Source: CAJXNP01 sp050305935 (lineage in GTDB: Bacteria; Bacteroidota; Bacteroidia; Cytophagales; Cyclobacteriaceae). From it: a stretch of 64,000 nt of DNA. This document shows, in pieces, positions 43,509 through 52,035 of the stretch. The notes under the pieces are model-generated. The model saw only the letters and a list, made by a program, of their open reading frames with translations, did not search any database and was not told where the DNA came from. Each line of letters starts with the position of its first letter. Position 1 is the first letter of the stretch. A program made the position numbers and the translations under genes. Location: positions 1 through 64,000 of the forward strand of contig JBNLGG010000013.1 in the NCBI GenBank assembly GCA_050305935.1. The letters are read 5' to 3'.

Positions 43509-44804
43509 ATGAAACAATCAGGAGAATCCCGAAGGTCATTTATTAAAAAAACTGCTGCTTTGGCCACTGTGGCATTTGTGCCGAGGTATGTTTTGGGAGG
43601 ACGTGGATATATCGCCCCAAGTGACCAGGTCACGCTGGGGTTTATAGGAACGGGAAGATTGAGCCCCTACCTGGCATCGAATTTTGTTGGTCTTGAGGGG
43701 GTGAGAATAGTGGCAGGATGTGATGTCTATAAGGCCAAGGGAGAAAATTTTAAGAAATCCGTCGAGAAAGCTTATGCCGACAAACTGGAAAAAGACAGCT
43801 ATAAGGGCCTTGATCTGTATGGGGACTATATGGAAATACTTGATCGATCTGACATCGACGCAGTTGTGGTGGTAACGCCTGATCACTGGCATGCGAAGCC
43901 ATCGATCGATGCGATGAAACACGGAAAGGATGTGTATTGTGAGAAACCGCTTTCACACACCATAGAAGAGGGTAGAAGAATGGTAGAGGTAGCCCGGGAA
44001 ACTAATTCAGTTTTACAGACGGGTAGCATGCAGCGGTCATGGGAAAATTTCCGCCACGCCTGTGAGCTTGTGTGTAATGGATACATCGGTGAAATAAAAT
44101 CGATTAAAGTGAGTGTGGGTGACCCTGCGATTAAATGCAACCTGGGTGGTGAAAGTGTGCCGGAAGGACTCAATTGGGATGTATGGTTGGGCGCCGCAAA
44201 GAATAGGTCCTTCAATGCCATCCTGGCTCCACCTCCGGATGATAAAGGCTGGCCTGCCTGGCGGGCCTACCGCGAGTTTGGTGGAGGCTATATTGCTGAT
44301 TGGGGAGCGCATATGTTTGATATTGCCCAATGGGCGCTGCGAATGGATAATTCCGGGCCGGTGGAGATTATTCCACCAGATGATCCAACGGCAGTGCGAG
44401 GTCTGAAATTTATCTATGCCAATGGTGTGGAAATGACCCATGAAGATTTTGGAAGGGGCAACGCAATCGAATTTACCGGGACGGAAGGAGTCATCAGTTT
44501 AAGCCGGGAGCATCTTGAATCATCGCCAACTTCCATTGTTAGTGAAAAGATAACGGACTCTGACGAGCGTTTATATTTCAGTGAAAATCACTATCAGAAT
44601 TGGATTGACTGCATTAAATCGCGTGAAAAGCCGATTTGCGATGTGGAGGTGGGTCACAGGTCAGCCACTGTCTGTCATTTGGCAAATATCGGGTACCAAT
44701 TGGGGAAACCATTGAAATGGGATCCGGAAAAAGAGGAATTCGATGATAAAAAGGCCAATAAACTGAAATCCAAAAAGTACCGGAATGGGTATGAAATTGG
44801 CTAA
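43509..44804 (+). CDS. Gfo/Idh/MocA family oxidoreductase with Tat signal, second copy
   Basis: 431 residues. Twin-arginine signal SRRSFIKKTAALATVAF, Rossmann motif TLGFIGTGRLSPYL, and YCEKPLSHT as the family signature. The C-terminal domain holds GGYIADWGAHMFDIAQWAL, where the Asp and His sit at the active site. It belongs to the group of Tat-exported oxidoreductases that in Bacteroidota act on sugars of polysaccharide breakdown. Its domain order equals that of the copy at 5457, but the sequence is clearly different. It is last of its unit; convergent with the DinB-like gene. Confidence 0.9.
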   Translation: MKQSGESRRSFIKKTAALATVAFVPRYVLGGRGYIAPSDQVTLGFIGTGRLSPYLASNFVGLEGVRIVAGCDVYKAKGENFKKSVEKAYADKLEKDSYKGLDLYGDYMEILDRSDIDAVVVVTPDHWHAKPSIDAMKHGKDVYCEKPLSHTIEEGRRMVEVARETNSVLQTGSMQRSWENFRHACELVCNGYIGEIKSIKVSVGDPAIKCNLGGESVPEGLNWDVWLGAAKNRSFNAILAPPPDDKGWPAWRAYREFGGGYIADWGAHMFDIAQWALRMDNSGPVEIIPPDDPTAVRGLKFIYANGVEMTHEDFGRGNAIEFTGTEGVISLSREHLESSPTSIVSEKITDSDERLYFSENHYQNWIDCIKSREKPICDVEVGHRSATVCHLANIGYQLGKPLKWDPEKEEFDDKKANKLKSKKYRNGYEIG

Positions 44805-45012
44805 ATAAGACTCCATAGTATAAGATTGGTACGCCTGATCAGCAGTCGATGCAGCGTTTAAACGGACTTTTGTATCTATTCTCACTCGAATTGCCGGGTT
44901 GATCTCCGGTACTGGTACTTTCGAGTTGCACAAATCGTCAAAGATGCCCGCCAAAACAGGCATGACGGTAAATTAGAACAGTAGCCAGTGGAATAAAAAT
45001 AATTCCCCCGAA

Positions 45013-45567
45013 TTACCCTTCTTCCACTTCCTGGAGTTCCAACGTTTTTAGGTACTTTTTCACCATTTCCTGGTGATGTTGTGCATGATAGACGGTGAAA
45101 TACATCATCTCTTTTAAAGTAAGTTTGCCCATTAAAGGATGAGGTATTATGACTTCCTCTAATTGGTCATCTGTGAATTTCTTCAATCGTTGGATGATCG
45201 TTTGGACATTCTTAAGCAGTTGAAAGGAGAGCTTTTCTTTTTGGTTAAATGAAACCGGCGTTGGAGTGAAAACAGTGGGGGACGAGCCATGGATTTTTAA
45301 ACGCGATTTATACTTTTTTTTAAGTCCTCGGTAAGTTTTGGAAGCACGGTTGGCCTTGCCAAAAAGTAATGTTAGAATCCAGAAAGGTAGCAATAGCGCC
45401 AGACACAACGGCCTTGTTGCCAGTATCAAGTGTTTGTTATGCTGACCGGCCGTCCATTTTTCGCCCTGAAAAGAAAACGAATATTCCCGTTCGGAAAGCT
45501 GAAGCATGTAGTTGGAGAATTCGGAATATTGAGTGTGAAGTGCGTTGATAATTTCTTCTCTTTCCAT
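45013..45567 (-). CDS. DinB-like protein
   Basis: 184 residues of the DinB/YfiT-like four-helix bundle: KWTAGQHNKHLILAT carries the first His motif and the C-terminal YFTVYHAQHHQEMVKKYL the others. The metal-binding His triad is typical of this family (GQHNKH and YHAQHH). A hydrophobic stretch (LALLLPFWILTLLFG) inside is unusual and may be a membrane segment. DinB-like proteins often transfer thiols (bacillithiol or mycothiol) or have unknown roles. A TAGATTTG box lies about 80 bases upstream on the minus strand. Confidence 0.75.
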   Translation of the reverse strand: MEREEIINALHTQYSEFSNYMLQLSEREYSFSFQGEKWTAGQHNKHLILATRPLCLALLLPFWILTLLFGKANRASKTYRGLKKKYKSRLKIHGSSPTVFTPTPVSFNQKEKLSFQLLKNVQTIIQRLKKFTDDQLEEVIIPHPLMGKLTLKEMMYFTVYHAQHHQEMVKKYLKTLELQEVEEG

Positions 45568-45701
45568 AGGTTTATTAAAAAGTGGTTGTTTAAATCAATT
45601 GATTTTAGATTTTTTTTTAAAAGTGGTTTTAAGGTACTCCAAAAACAAATCTAATTAAAAAACAAGAAGGTTGTAATAAAAATCTTAGGGATGTTATAAT
45701 A

Positions 45702-46283
45702 TTAGTCTAATTTTGTGATCGAAAAAATAAGAACCGGGTTCACAAGGTATTGACCTTTTTCCTCCATTTTCTGAATTTTTAATACGACATCCATCCCACT
45801 AGTTACCTTTCCGAAGGCAGCAAAGCCAAATCCATCGGGATTTCGTTTGCCTCCAAAGTCAAGTTCCGGTTGATCGCCGATACAAATAAAAAAGGAGGAA
45901 GTGGCAGTATTTGGCTCGGCGCGGGCCATGGAAATAGTTCCATTTTTATGTTGAATACCTGTCATTTCTGTAGTTTCAATGGCAATGGGAGGTAACTCCC
46001 TTCCCTCTGGCACATCTCCTCCCTGGATCACTTGAATTTTAATTTCTCTATCCGCTTCATTTTCAGGCGTACAAACCCGGAAAAATCTGGAGCTGTCATA
46101 CAGGTGGTGGTTAACGTACGCCAGGAAATTTGTTACAGTCTGAGGAGCGTCATTGGAAAAAAGTTCCAATTCAATCTCGCCTAACGCTGTCGATATTTTG
46201 CATCGTGGATTTTCCTGCGCAAGAGCTTCAAATTGAAAATGGACGAAAAATGAAATAATACAGGTGAAAATGAATCGGGTCAT
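45702..46283 (-). CDS. Peptidyl-prolyl isomerase, cyclophilin type
   Basis: 193 residues with a signal peptide (FIFTCIISFFVHFQFEALAQ). The cyclophilin fold is clear: LGEIELELFSNDAPQTVTNF, DSSRFFRVC, VIQGGDVP, NGTISMARAEPNTATSSFFI and GFAAFGKVTSGMDVVLKIQ. It is periplasmic and assists folding of exported proteins. The start lies 22 bases after the stop of the alpha/beta hydrolase gene, which may share its transcript. Confidence 0.93.
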   Translation of the reverse strand: MTRFIFTCIISFFVHFQFEALAQENPRCKISTALGEIELELFSNDAPQTVTNFLAYVNHHLYDSSRFFRVCTPENEADREIKIQVIQGGDVPEGRELPPIAIETTEMTGIQHKNGTISMARAEPNTATSSFFICIGDQPELDFGGKRNPDGFGFAAFGKVTSGMDVVLKIQKMEEKGQYLVNPVLIFSITKLD

Positions 46284-46305
46284 GATTTTTTATCTTGAAA
46301 ATAAA

Positions 46306-47157
46306 TCATTCTATCTGTCTTAGCCAATTTATTACCGTGGCGGTGATTTGTTCCTCCTGTCCCCCAAATGAATGTCCGGTTGGAAAACTCTTCAGATGTG
46401 AATTAATCCCCAGCATTTTCAGTTGACGATGCAGTGGGAGTGTGTAAATCAGTGGATTGACAATATCATCGCTTTTACCGACTAAAAGCAAGACATTCCT
46501 ACCGCCAAGCATGGAGGCGTTTTTTAGGACGGAAAAATTCTGCTGGTGCCGATAAACGTCTTCCACCGGATCTGCATAAAGAAAATCAATGGGACCGGTA
46601 GGCTTTTTGGCCATTTCATACACGACGGAATAAAATGAAGCAAGATAATTGTCAGTTTCCAATTGCCCGGCAAAGGTTCCAATGTCAAGCGCCGCGATGC
46701 CAATGATGTTTTTCACCTCAGGATTTTGAATTGCATACGCGAGGGCAATTCCGCCACCATAACTATATCCGGATAGTATAAGGTTGGTGGTGTCGAGTTT
46801 GTATTGTTTTATCACCGTGTCGTCCTTTAACCATTTTAATCCATAACGTACATCGGCCATGGCATTGTCGAGGCTATGTTTTCCTTCGCTTTGATAGCAA
46901 CCTCGGAAATCAATGGTGAAAAAGTTAATACCCGCATCCGCTAATCTGGTACCAAGGTTCCATTTGTCGCCACTGTCCATGAACCCCGGCAGGTGAAAAA
47001 CGGTGGGGGCATTTGGGATACCGGCATAGTAAAAATATCCCTGGAGGTAATCTCCTTCGATTGCATAGCTAATTGTGTCGGGAGCCTTTGTCTGGGCGAA
47101 TAATGTGCCCGAAAAAGCCCAAAAGAATAAGAGAAAGAGGATTGTTCTCATGTCCAT
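46306..47157 (-). CDS. Secreted alpha/beta hydrolase
   Basis: 283 residues with a signal peptide (TILFLLFFWAFSGTLFAQ). Nucleophile elbow GYSYGGG (Ser132), the His in PTGHSFGG (about 264) and the Asp in GKSDDIVNP form the triad. It has the fold of serine hydrolases of unknown substrate, close to dienelactone hydrolase-like proteins. ATG at codon 3 is an alternative start. It is upstream of the cyclophilin gene in the same direction. Confidence 0.88.
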   Translation of the reverse strand: MDMRTILFLLFFWAFSGTLFAQTKAPDTISYAIEGDYLQGYFYYAGIPNAPTVFHLPGFMDSGDKWNLGTRLADAGINFFTIDFRGCYQSEGKHSLDNAMADVRYGLKWLKDDTVIKQYKLDTTNLILSGYSYGGGIALAYAIQNPEVKNIIGIAALDIGTFAGQLETDNYLASFYSVVYEMAKKPTGPIDFLYADPVEDVYRHQQNFSVLKNASMLGGRNVLLLVGKSDDIVNPLIYTLPLHRQLKMLGINSHLKSFPTGHSFGGQEEQITATVINWLRQIE

Positions 47158-47232
47158 TTTTGTAACGAAAAACTTTACAGAACAATCCCCGTGCCTGATA
47201 TTTTATTTTTTTAAACTCAGTTTGAGAGAAGG

Positions 47233-49560
47233 CTAAAATTCAAGGGTGTACATCAACACCGGGAACATGGGTAGCTGTTTAGCTAGTTCAATTTCCTGGG
47301 TAATATTGTTGTAATATTCATCTGTGACTCCCTGCGCATTTAATACGTTCTGGATGTCCAGTTTCAATTCCTGCCTAGTATTTAGCTTATTCCAACTATA
47401 GGTGAGCGATAAATCAACTTTCCAAATGTCGTCACCTTTTTCGGAGAATGCCTCGTTCTGTATCCATACCGTTCTCCCCAGCTCTATGCTGCTTTCCATG
47501 TCAATCGGGGTAATGTTTCGGGCGCCATAAAGTGAAACCTTGGTGTTCAGGCTAAGTACCTTGTTTTTGTCTCCTTTTTTCAGATAAAACTCCTTGCCAA
47601 ACAAGACATTGCCAATGTAGTTGCCATTAAAGCGGGTCGGTCGGGAAATATTATCCATGGCTTTGTATTTGGAATCGTACAGACTTGCTGTCACCAGGTA
47701 GTAATAATTTCTGCTGAAGTAACGCTCCAGGGTTAACTCCACGCCATAGTTTGTGGAGGTACCGGCGTTGATCAAACTTCGGTCGGTAAATCCTTCTACT
47801 TCATTGACCAGGGAGAATGAACTATTCGGATCATTTTCTACCGGAATATCATAGAGGTCCTGGTAGTAGGCTTCTGCCTTAAAGTAGACATTATTCGAAA
47901 TGTGTCGGTCGTAACCAAACACGTAGTGCCTCGCCTTCATGAAATCCAATGTCATGTTTGGTCGGGCTGCATTGCCATTTTTGTCGGTGATGATCGAATA
48001 GTAAACAGGTAATGACGGTGATTGTGAATGAATGCCAAAACCTCCGAAAATGGACTGGTCAGGACGGAATTGCCATTTACCACTGATTCTTGGCTCCAGA
48101 CTGGAATGTGAAGTCAGGTCATCATACATAAAATGCAATCCCGAACTAATGGTAAAGTTTTCTGCCGCGCGGTATTTCCAGCTCGCATAGGATTGTAGTA
48201 GTCCGGAGTTGTTATTTTCGTCCAGCCAGGTTTCCATTTCATTGGTTTCTTTGTTAAAAAAGTGCTGGTTAAACTGGTAAAAAAACCTGCTGTATTTGAT
48301 TCCGGCTTTGATGGTATTGCGATGATCGATCTTGCGGTTGATGGCAGTGGAAAAACGGAAGGTGTATTTATCCAGATCGTCATTGTAGTCATTGTAGAAA
48401 TTTAATGAATCTGATGTCAACAGGTAATCTTCGTAATTGCTGCCATTTTGTGAGGCCGATAAAAAAGATTCAATAAAGGTGTTTTGATTGAAGAAATAAG
48501 TGTGGTTCAGGTTAATCGTCCCAAATGTGGCCCTGTAATCTCCTTTTTGCAATACTTCTTCCGTGTTCTCTTCAAGGGTTTCTCCCTTAATCCCACTGAT
48601 CCCGCCTAGCCCATACAGGGTAAACAGTCCGGCGTTTTTAGTTGGGAAGGCCAATTTAAACGAGAGGTCCTGATATTTTGGTACGCCACCGAAATCCACA
48701 ATACCAAGATCATCCAGGATGGCCAGTGTAGAGTACCGGTAGTTGACCAGGTATGAAGATCCTCCACTCTTTTTAAATGGGCCCTCGGCGGTAAAGTCAG
48801 TACCCAGTATACCAGCTGAAAGCGAGTATTCCCTCTTTTCCTTATTGCCGGTACGAAGGCGCATGTCAAACACAGCACCCATCACGTTACCATATTCCGG
48901 TACGAATGCTCCGGTAAAGAAGTCTGAGTTAGTCAGCATAGAGCTGTTTAGTACATTGATAGCGCCACCGGAGGAACCTTCTTCCGCGAAGTGGTTTGGG
49001 TTTGGGATTTCAATACCATCCAATCTCCACTGTACCGTATTAGGTGAATTGCCCCTCACTACGATGTGGTTGGAACCTTCCATGTTTCCCTGTACGCCGG
49101 AGTAATTGGCCACCAACCGGGCAGGATCATTGAAGGAACCTGCATATCGCTTTGTTTCTTCAACAGTGAATGCTCGTGCGCTGACAATCGCCATTTCATT
49201 TAACACGTCACTTTCGTTTGCTTTCTCTTCAATGACAATTCCCTCCATTTGNNNNNNNNNNNNNNNNNNNNNNNNNNNNNNNNNNNNNNNNNNNNNNNNN
49301 NNNNNNNNNNNNNNNNNNNNNNNNNNNNNNNNNNNNNNNNNNNNNNNNNNCTCACCCTGAATGTCGGTAGAGGATCCCAGGATTGGATCACTTCCAATAA
49401 CCACGACATTGGCTCCGATTATTTCGGATTTACTATCCTGGTCAATGATTTTGCCACGGATGGTCTGGGAAAATTCCTGTGCAAACAAGCTTGCGGAAAG
49501 AAGAAACATTGCCCCCGTAACAAGGGCAATGATGAATATTATTTTCTTATCACTGTTCAT
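47233..49560 (-). CDS. TonB-dependent receptor with carboxypeptidase-like N-terminal domain (interrupted by N run)
   Basis: 775 codons, 33 of them hidden by N. The signal (IIFIIALVTGAMFLLSASLFAQ) is followed by a carboxypeptidase-regulatory-like domain (TIRGKIIDQDSKSEIIGANV), the plug (VIVEEKA-type TonB contact, RGNSPNTVQWRLDGIEIPNPNH split over two stretches) and a 22-strand-type barrel ending in LMYTLEF. It binds and imports a ligand across the outer membrane with TonB energy. The gap is a multiple of three, so the frame is kept. The upstream gene, 28 bases away, encodes a repeat protein that is probably its partner. Confidence 0.9.
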   Translation of the reverse strand: MNSDKKIIFIIALVTGAMFLLSASLFAQEFSQTIRGKIIDQDSKSEIIGANVVVIGSDPILGSSTDIQGEXXXXXXXXXXXXXXXXXXXXXXXXXXXXXXXXXQMEGIVIEEKANESDVLNEMAIVSARAFTVEETKRYAGSFNDPARLVANYSGVQGNMEGSNHIVVRGNSPNTVQWRLDGIEIPNPNHFAEEGSSGGAINVLNSSMLTNSDFFTGAFVPEYGNVMGAVFDMRLRTGNKEKREYSLSAGILGTDFTAEGPFKKSGGSSYLVNYRYSTLAILDDLGIVDFGGVPKYQDLSFKLAFPTKNAGLFTLYGLGGISGIKGETLEENTEEVLQKGDYRATFGTINLNHTYFFNQNTFIESFLSASQNGSNYEDYLLTSDSLNFYNDYNDDLDKYTFRFSTAINRKIDHRNTIKAGIKYSRFFYQFNQHFFNKETNEMETWLDENNNSGLLQSYASWKYRAAENFTISSGLHFMYDDLTSHSSLEPRISGKWQFRPDQSIFGGFGIHSQSPSLPVYYSIITDKNGNAARPNMTLDFMKARHYVFGYDRHISNNVYFKAEAYYQDLYDIPVENDPNSSFSLVNEVEGFTDRSLINAGTSTNYGVELTLERYFSRNYYYLVTASLYDSKYKAMDNISRPTRFNGNYIGNVLFGKEFYLKKGDKNKVLSLNTKVSLYGARNITPIDMESSIELGRTVWIQNEAFSEKGDDIWKVDLSLTYSWNKLNTRQELKLDIQNVLNAQGVTDEYYNNITQEIELAKQLPMFPVLMYTLEF
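49252..49350. other. Assembly gap (99 N)
   Basis: A run of 99 N lies inside the N-terminal domain of the TonB receptor. The length is a multiple of three and leaves the frame intact, but it may be an arbitrary filler length rather than the real distance. Confidence 0.98.
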
Positions 49561-49588
49561 TTCTGTATTGATTAAGGTTAGTTGGGAA

Positions 49589-50713
49589 TTAAAGTCTCAC
49601 ACCAAGGTTGAACCCAACATAGGTGGTCACTTTGTTGTGGGTATAGGTCTTTTCGAATGATTTCCAGGAAGGGGTGAAAGATTCACCTATGATGTTTCCT
49701 TCATTGTCTTTGATACCGGAAACTGTCACGTTAAATGAAGGACCACCATAGATTTCAGTTCGTTCACCGATTTTATAAGAAAGGTCTACCTTCAGTTTGT
49801 TTAACATGTTCAGATTTTCCGTCCACCATTCATCTTCATTTACTTGCTGTGCGGTCAGGTCGACATTAACACCGAGTTTATTTGAAATCTGCTGATAACT
49901 ACCCAAACCGATACCAGGCGCCCAGAATGTTTTGTTTCCTTTGGATTTATAGGAGACCATGTAAATATTGTACAACCATGGAAGCCCATTTTTCACAGTG
50001 AGGTTGGCATAGAAGGTTTCGTTGGCCTCCACTTCTACGCGGGTATATCCGTTTTTCACATAAGAAAACAAGCCAAGTACCGCTCCTTTTTCGACTTTGT
50101 CAGTTACGTTAATCAGCCCAAGCTGAAATCCATGTACTGATTTTGCGTAGTTTATCAGACCTACCTGTGCCCCGCTTATTTTTCCTGTCGCAATATTGGA
50201 TATACCGGCTAGCTGCCATCCGTACACATTTCCACGTGTAATATTCGAAATACCTGCGGCCTGTAGGCCGTCCATTTTACCGCCAGAAATATTGGAAATG
50301 CCAGCTAATTGGAGCCCCTGGAACTTGTCCTCATTAAAGTTGGCAATTCCGGCAGCTTGTGCTCCAACAGATTCACCCTGATGGAAGTTGGCAATTCCAC
50401 CCATCTGCAAGCCTTTTACATACATGGCAGATGTATTAAGTAATCCTGCTGCCTGCAGGCCATTGACATGTCCTCTGGAGATATTGGCCAGACCTCCCAG
50501 TTCCAAGCCATCCGTACCACCCGACATTCCAGCCAGGATGTTAAGGGACACATTATTGGTGTACTTGTAGGCGTCGATTCCGTTTGATCCCAGTGGGTAA
50601 ACGAAGCTTACCTGGGCAGGTCGTTTGAATTGATCAGCTTGTTTATCCTGTGATTTGGCTGTGGTTATTAATCCGATGAATAAAAGGGCTAATAAAAATT
50701 TGATTGATTTCAT
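49589..50713 (-). CDS. Surface/outer-membrane protein with 16-residue GxQxAGxxN repeats
   Basis: 374 residues with a signal peptide (IKFLLALLFIGLITTAKSQ). Residues about 68-225 hold ten copies of a 16-residue repeat, for example GLQAAGISNITRGNVY and GLQMGGIANFHQGESV; the last three are 13-15 residues. They should form a regular stacked beta structure and resemble LA_2272-type surface repeats. The C-terminal part has barrel-like strands (VNVDLTAQQVNED, TYVGFNLGVRL). It lies 28 bases upstream of the TonB receptor on the same strand, so the two are probably co-expressed. Confidence 0.82.
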   Translation of the reverse strand: MKSIKFLLALLFIGLITTAKSQDKQADQFKRPAQVSFVYPLGSNGIDAYKYTNNVSLNILAGMSGGTDGLELGGLANISRGHVNGLQAAGLLNTSAMYVKGLQMGGIANFHQGESVGAQAAGIANFNEDKFQGLQLAGISNISGGKMDGLQAAGISNITRGNVYGWQLAGISNIATGKISGAQVGLINYAKSVHGFQLGLINVTDKVEKGAVLGLFSYVKNGYTRVEVEANETFYANLTVKNGLPWLYNIYMVSYKSKGNKTFWAPGIGLGSYQQISNKLGVNVDLTAQQVNEDEWWTENLNMLNKLKVDLSYKIGERTEIYGGPSFNVTVSGIKDNEGNIIGESFTPSWKSFEKTYTHNKVTTYVGFNLGVRL

Positions 50714-50934
50714 GTGTTTATAATTTGTTTTTCAGTAGTCACATGGAACCTCGCATTCTACTATCATGACTCTGTGTGTCGATTGTGTCATGCTCGGTTT
50801 CATGATAACTTGTCTTTGTTAAATTCACTCACTAGACAAACCAATCATTTTTTACCCCCATCGGGTACTTAAAAAAATTGAAAAAAAATTAATCGGGTAG
50901 AATGGAGAATGGCAAAACGCTCTAAAAAAGTCTC

Positions 50935-51321
50935 TTAATTTGCGTTTTTAAAGTGTTTTTCAATGAATTGAAGGAAGTCTCCGGAGGCAACAAATTTTTC
51001 CCAATCTTCCTTTGTTACGGCGGAGTACAGGCTTTTTTTATTATCGACTTTGGCAATCACGTAGCCGGTTTTGTTATCGCAGGAATAGTACCAGGCTGCC
51101 TGGAAGCCTTTGATCCGGTTTAATTTGAAGTCCTGTGTGTAGCGGTAAATTCCGTTTTCAACGGTAATGATTTGCTGTTCGACATTCAGACCCTCCAATT
51201 GTATTTCTGCACAATTGGTTTTTTGTGGTTTCATGTCAAAATTATGCTGGACGGTATCCTGGGCTTGCAGGAAGGAGATGAGTGTCACACACACAACAAA
51301 TGATAAAATCCACTTCGTCAT
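50935..51321 (-). CDS. Secreted protein of unknown function downstream of hslV
   Basis: 128 residues with a signal peptide (WILSFVVCVTLISFLQAQ). The mature part holds four-stranded-looking segments (QQIITVENGIYRYTQDFKLN; GFQAAWYYSCDNKTGYVIAK) and a C-terminal helix. No family was recognised. Its ATG overlaps the stop of the 36-residue membrane ORF by 4 bases (ATGA), a sign of translational coupling. Confidence 0.7.
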   Translation of the reverse strand: MTKWILSFVVCVTLISFLQAQDTVQHNFDMKPQKTNCAEIQLEGLNVEQQIITVENGIYRYTQDFKLNRIKGFQAAWYYSCDNKTGYVIAKVDNKKSLYSAVTKEDWEKFVASGDFLQFIEKHFKNAN

Positions 51322-51428
51322 TTCCTCTTTTTTGGCCGGAATACCACGTACACGATGACCACAAAAATTATCAGCCCCACGATGAGGGCTAATAAATCAC
51401 CTCCGGTCAATTGATCGACGGCATGCAT
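51318..51428 (-). CDS. 36-residue single-pass membrane peptide between hslV and a secreted protein
   Basis: MHAVDQLTGGDLLALIVGLI and a tail ending RPKKRK: a short polar start, one membrane helix (LLALIVGLIIFVVIVYVVF) and a basic cytoplasmic end. The frame begins 1 base after the hslV stop and its TGA overlaps the next gene by 4 bases. This spacing on both sides, rather than length, is the argument for a real gene. Such peptides often sit in or regulate membrane complexes; no specific role can be given. Confidence 0.6.
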   Translation of the reverse strand: MHAVDQLTGGDLLALIVGLIIFVVIVYVVFRPKKRK

Positions 51429-51429
51429 G

Positions 51430-51966
51430 TTACAGTGTTTCTATTACCAGGTTGTGGTTGGTGTAAATACAGATATCTGCCGCAATGTTTAAGCTTTCGG
51501 TAACGATATCCTTGGCAGTTAATTTGGGGGCATGTTTTTTTAATGCCATGGCAGCAGACTGTGCATACATACTTCCAGAGCCAATAGCGGCAATATCATT
51601 GTCTGGTTCAAGCACGTCGCCAGTCCCACTCAGGACAAGGATTTCATCTTTATTGGCAACGATGATCATGGCTTCCAGCCTTCGAAGGTATCGATCCATT
51701 CGCCAGTCCTTTGCCAGCTCAATGGCTGCCCGCTTCATATTTCCTCCGTAAGCGCTTAGCTTTTCGTCAAATCGCTCAAGGAGGGTAAATGCATCTGCGG
51801 TGCTCCCCGCAAAACCGGTAACGATTTTCCCATCTTGCAGCTTTCTAATCTTTTTCACATTGCTTTTGGCCACATAGTTGCCCATGGTAGCCTGGCCATC
51901 GGCGCCAATGGCTACCTGGCCATTATGCCTTACGGCGATGACAGTGGTCGAACGTACTTTAGTCAC
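51430..51966 (-). CDS. hslV: HslV, ATP-dependent protease peptidase subunit
   Basis: 178 residues. The N-terminal nucleophile Thr of the mature enzyme is Thr7 in [17 protein letters not shown], with a short propeptide. [10 protein letters not shown] and [18 protein letters not shown] are typical of HslV. With the unfoldase HslU it forms a proteasome-like complex. hslU is not next to it; adjacent genes are the membrane peptide and, upstream, the E2 subunit gene behind a terminator. Confidence 0.95.
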   Translation of the reverse strand: MTKVRSTTVIAVRHNGQVAIGADGQATMGNYVAKSNVKKIRKLQDGKIVTGFAGSTADAFTLLERFDEKLSAYGGNMKRAAIELAKDWRMDRYLRRLEAMIIVANKDEILVLSGTGDVLEPDNDIAAIGSGSMYAQSAAMALKKHAPKLTAKDIVTESLNIAADICIYTNHNLVIETL

Positions 51967-52003
51967 GATGAATAATTTTGGATAAAAATAATGGAAATAA
52001 AAA

Positions 52004-52023
52004 ACCCTGAAAAGCTTCAGGGT
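52004..52023 (-). terminator. Rho-independent terminator of the E2 gene
   Basis: ACCCTGAA and TTCAGGGT form an 8-bp perfect stem with an AAGC loop. On the minus strand a TTTTTTATTT run follows. It separates the E2 gene from hslV. Confidence 0.8.
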
Positions 52024-52035
52024 CTATATATACGA

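Noticed and set aside
44943..44962. ATGCC/GGCAT hairpin after the second Gfo/Idh/MocA gene as a terminator
   Set aside because: Only a 5-bp stem and no T-run follows.
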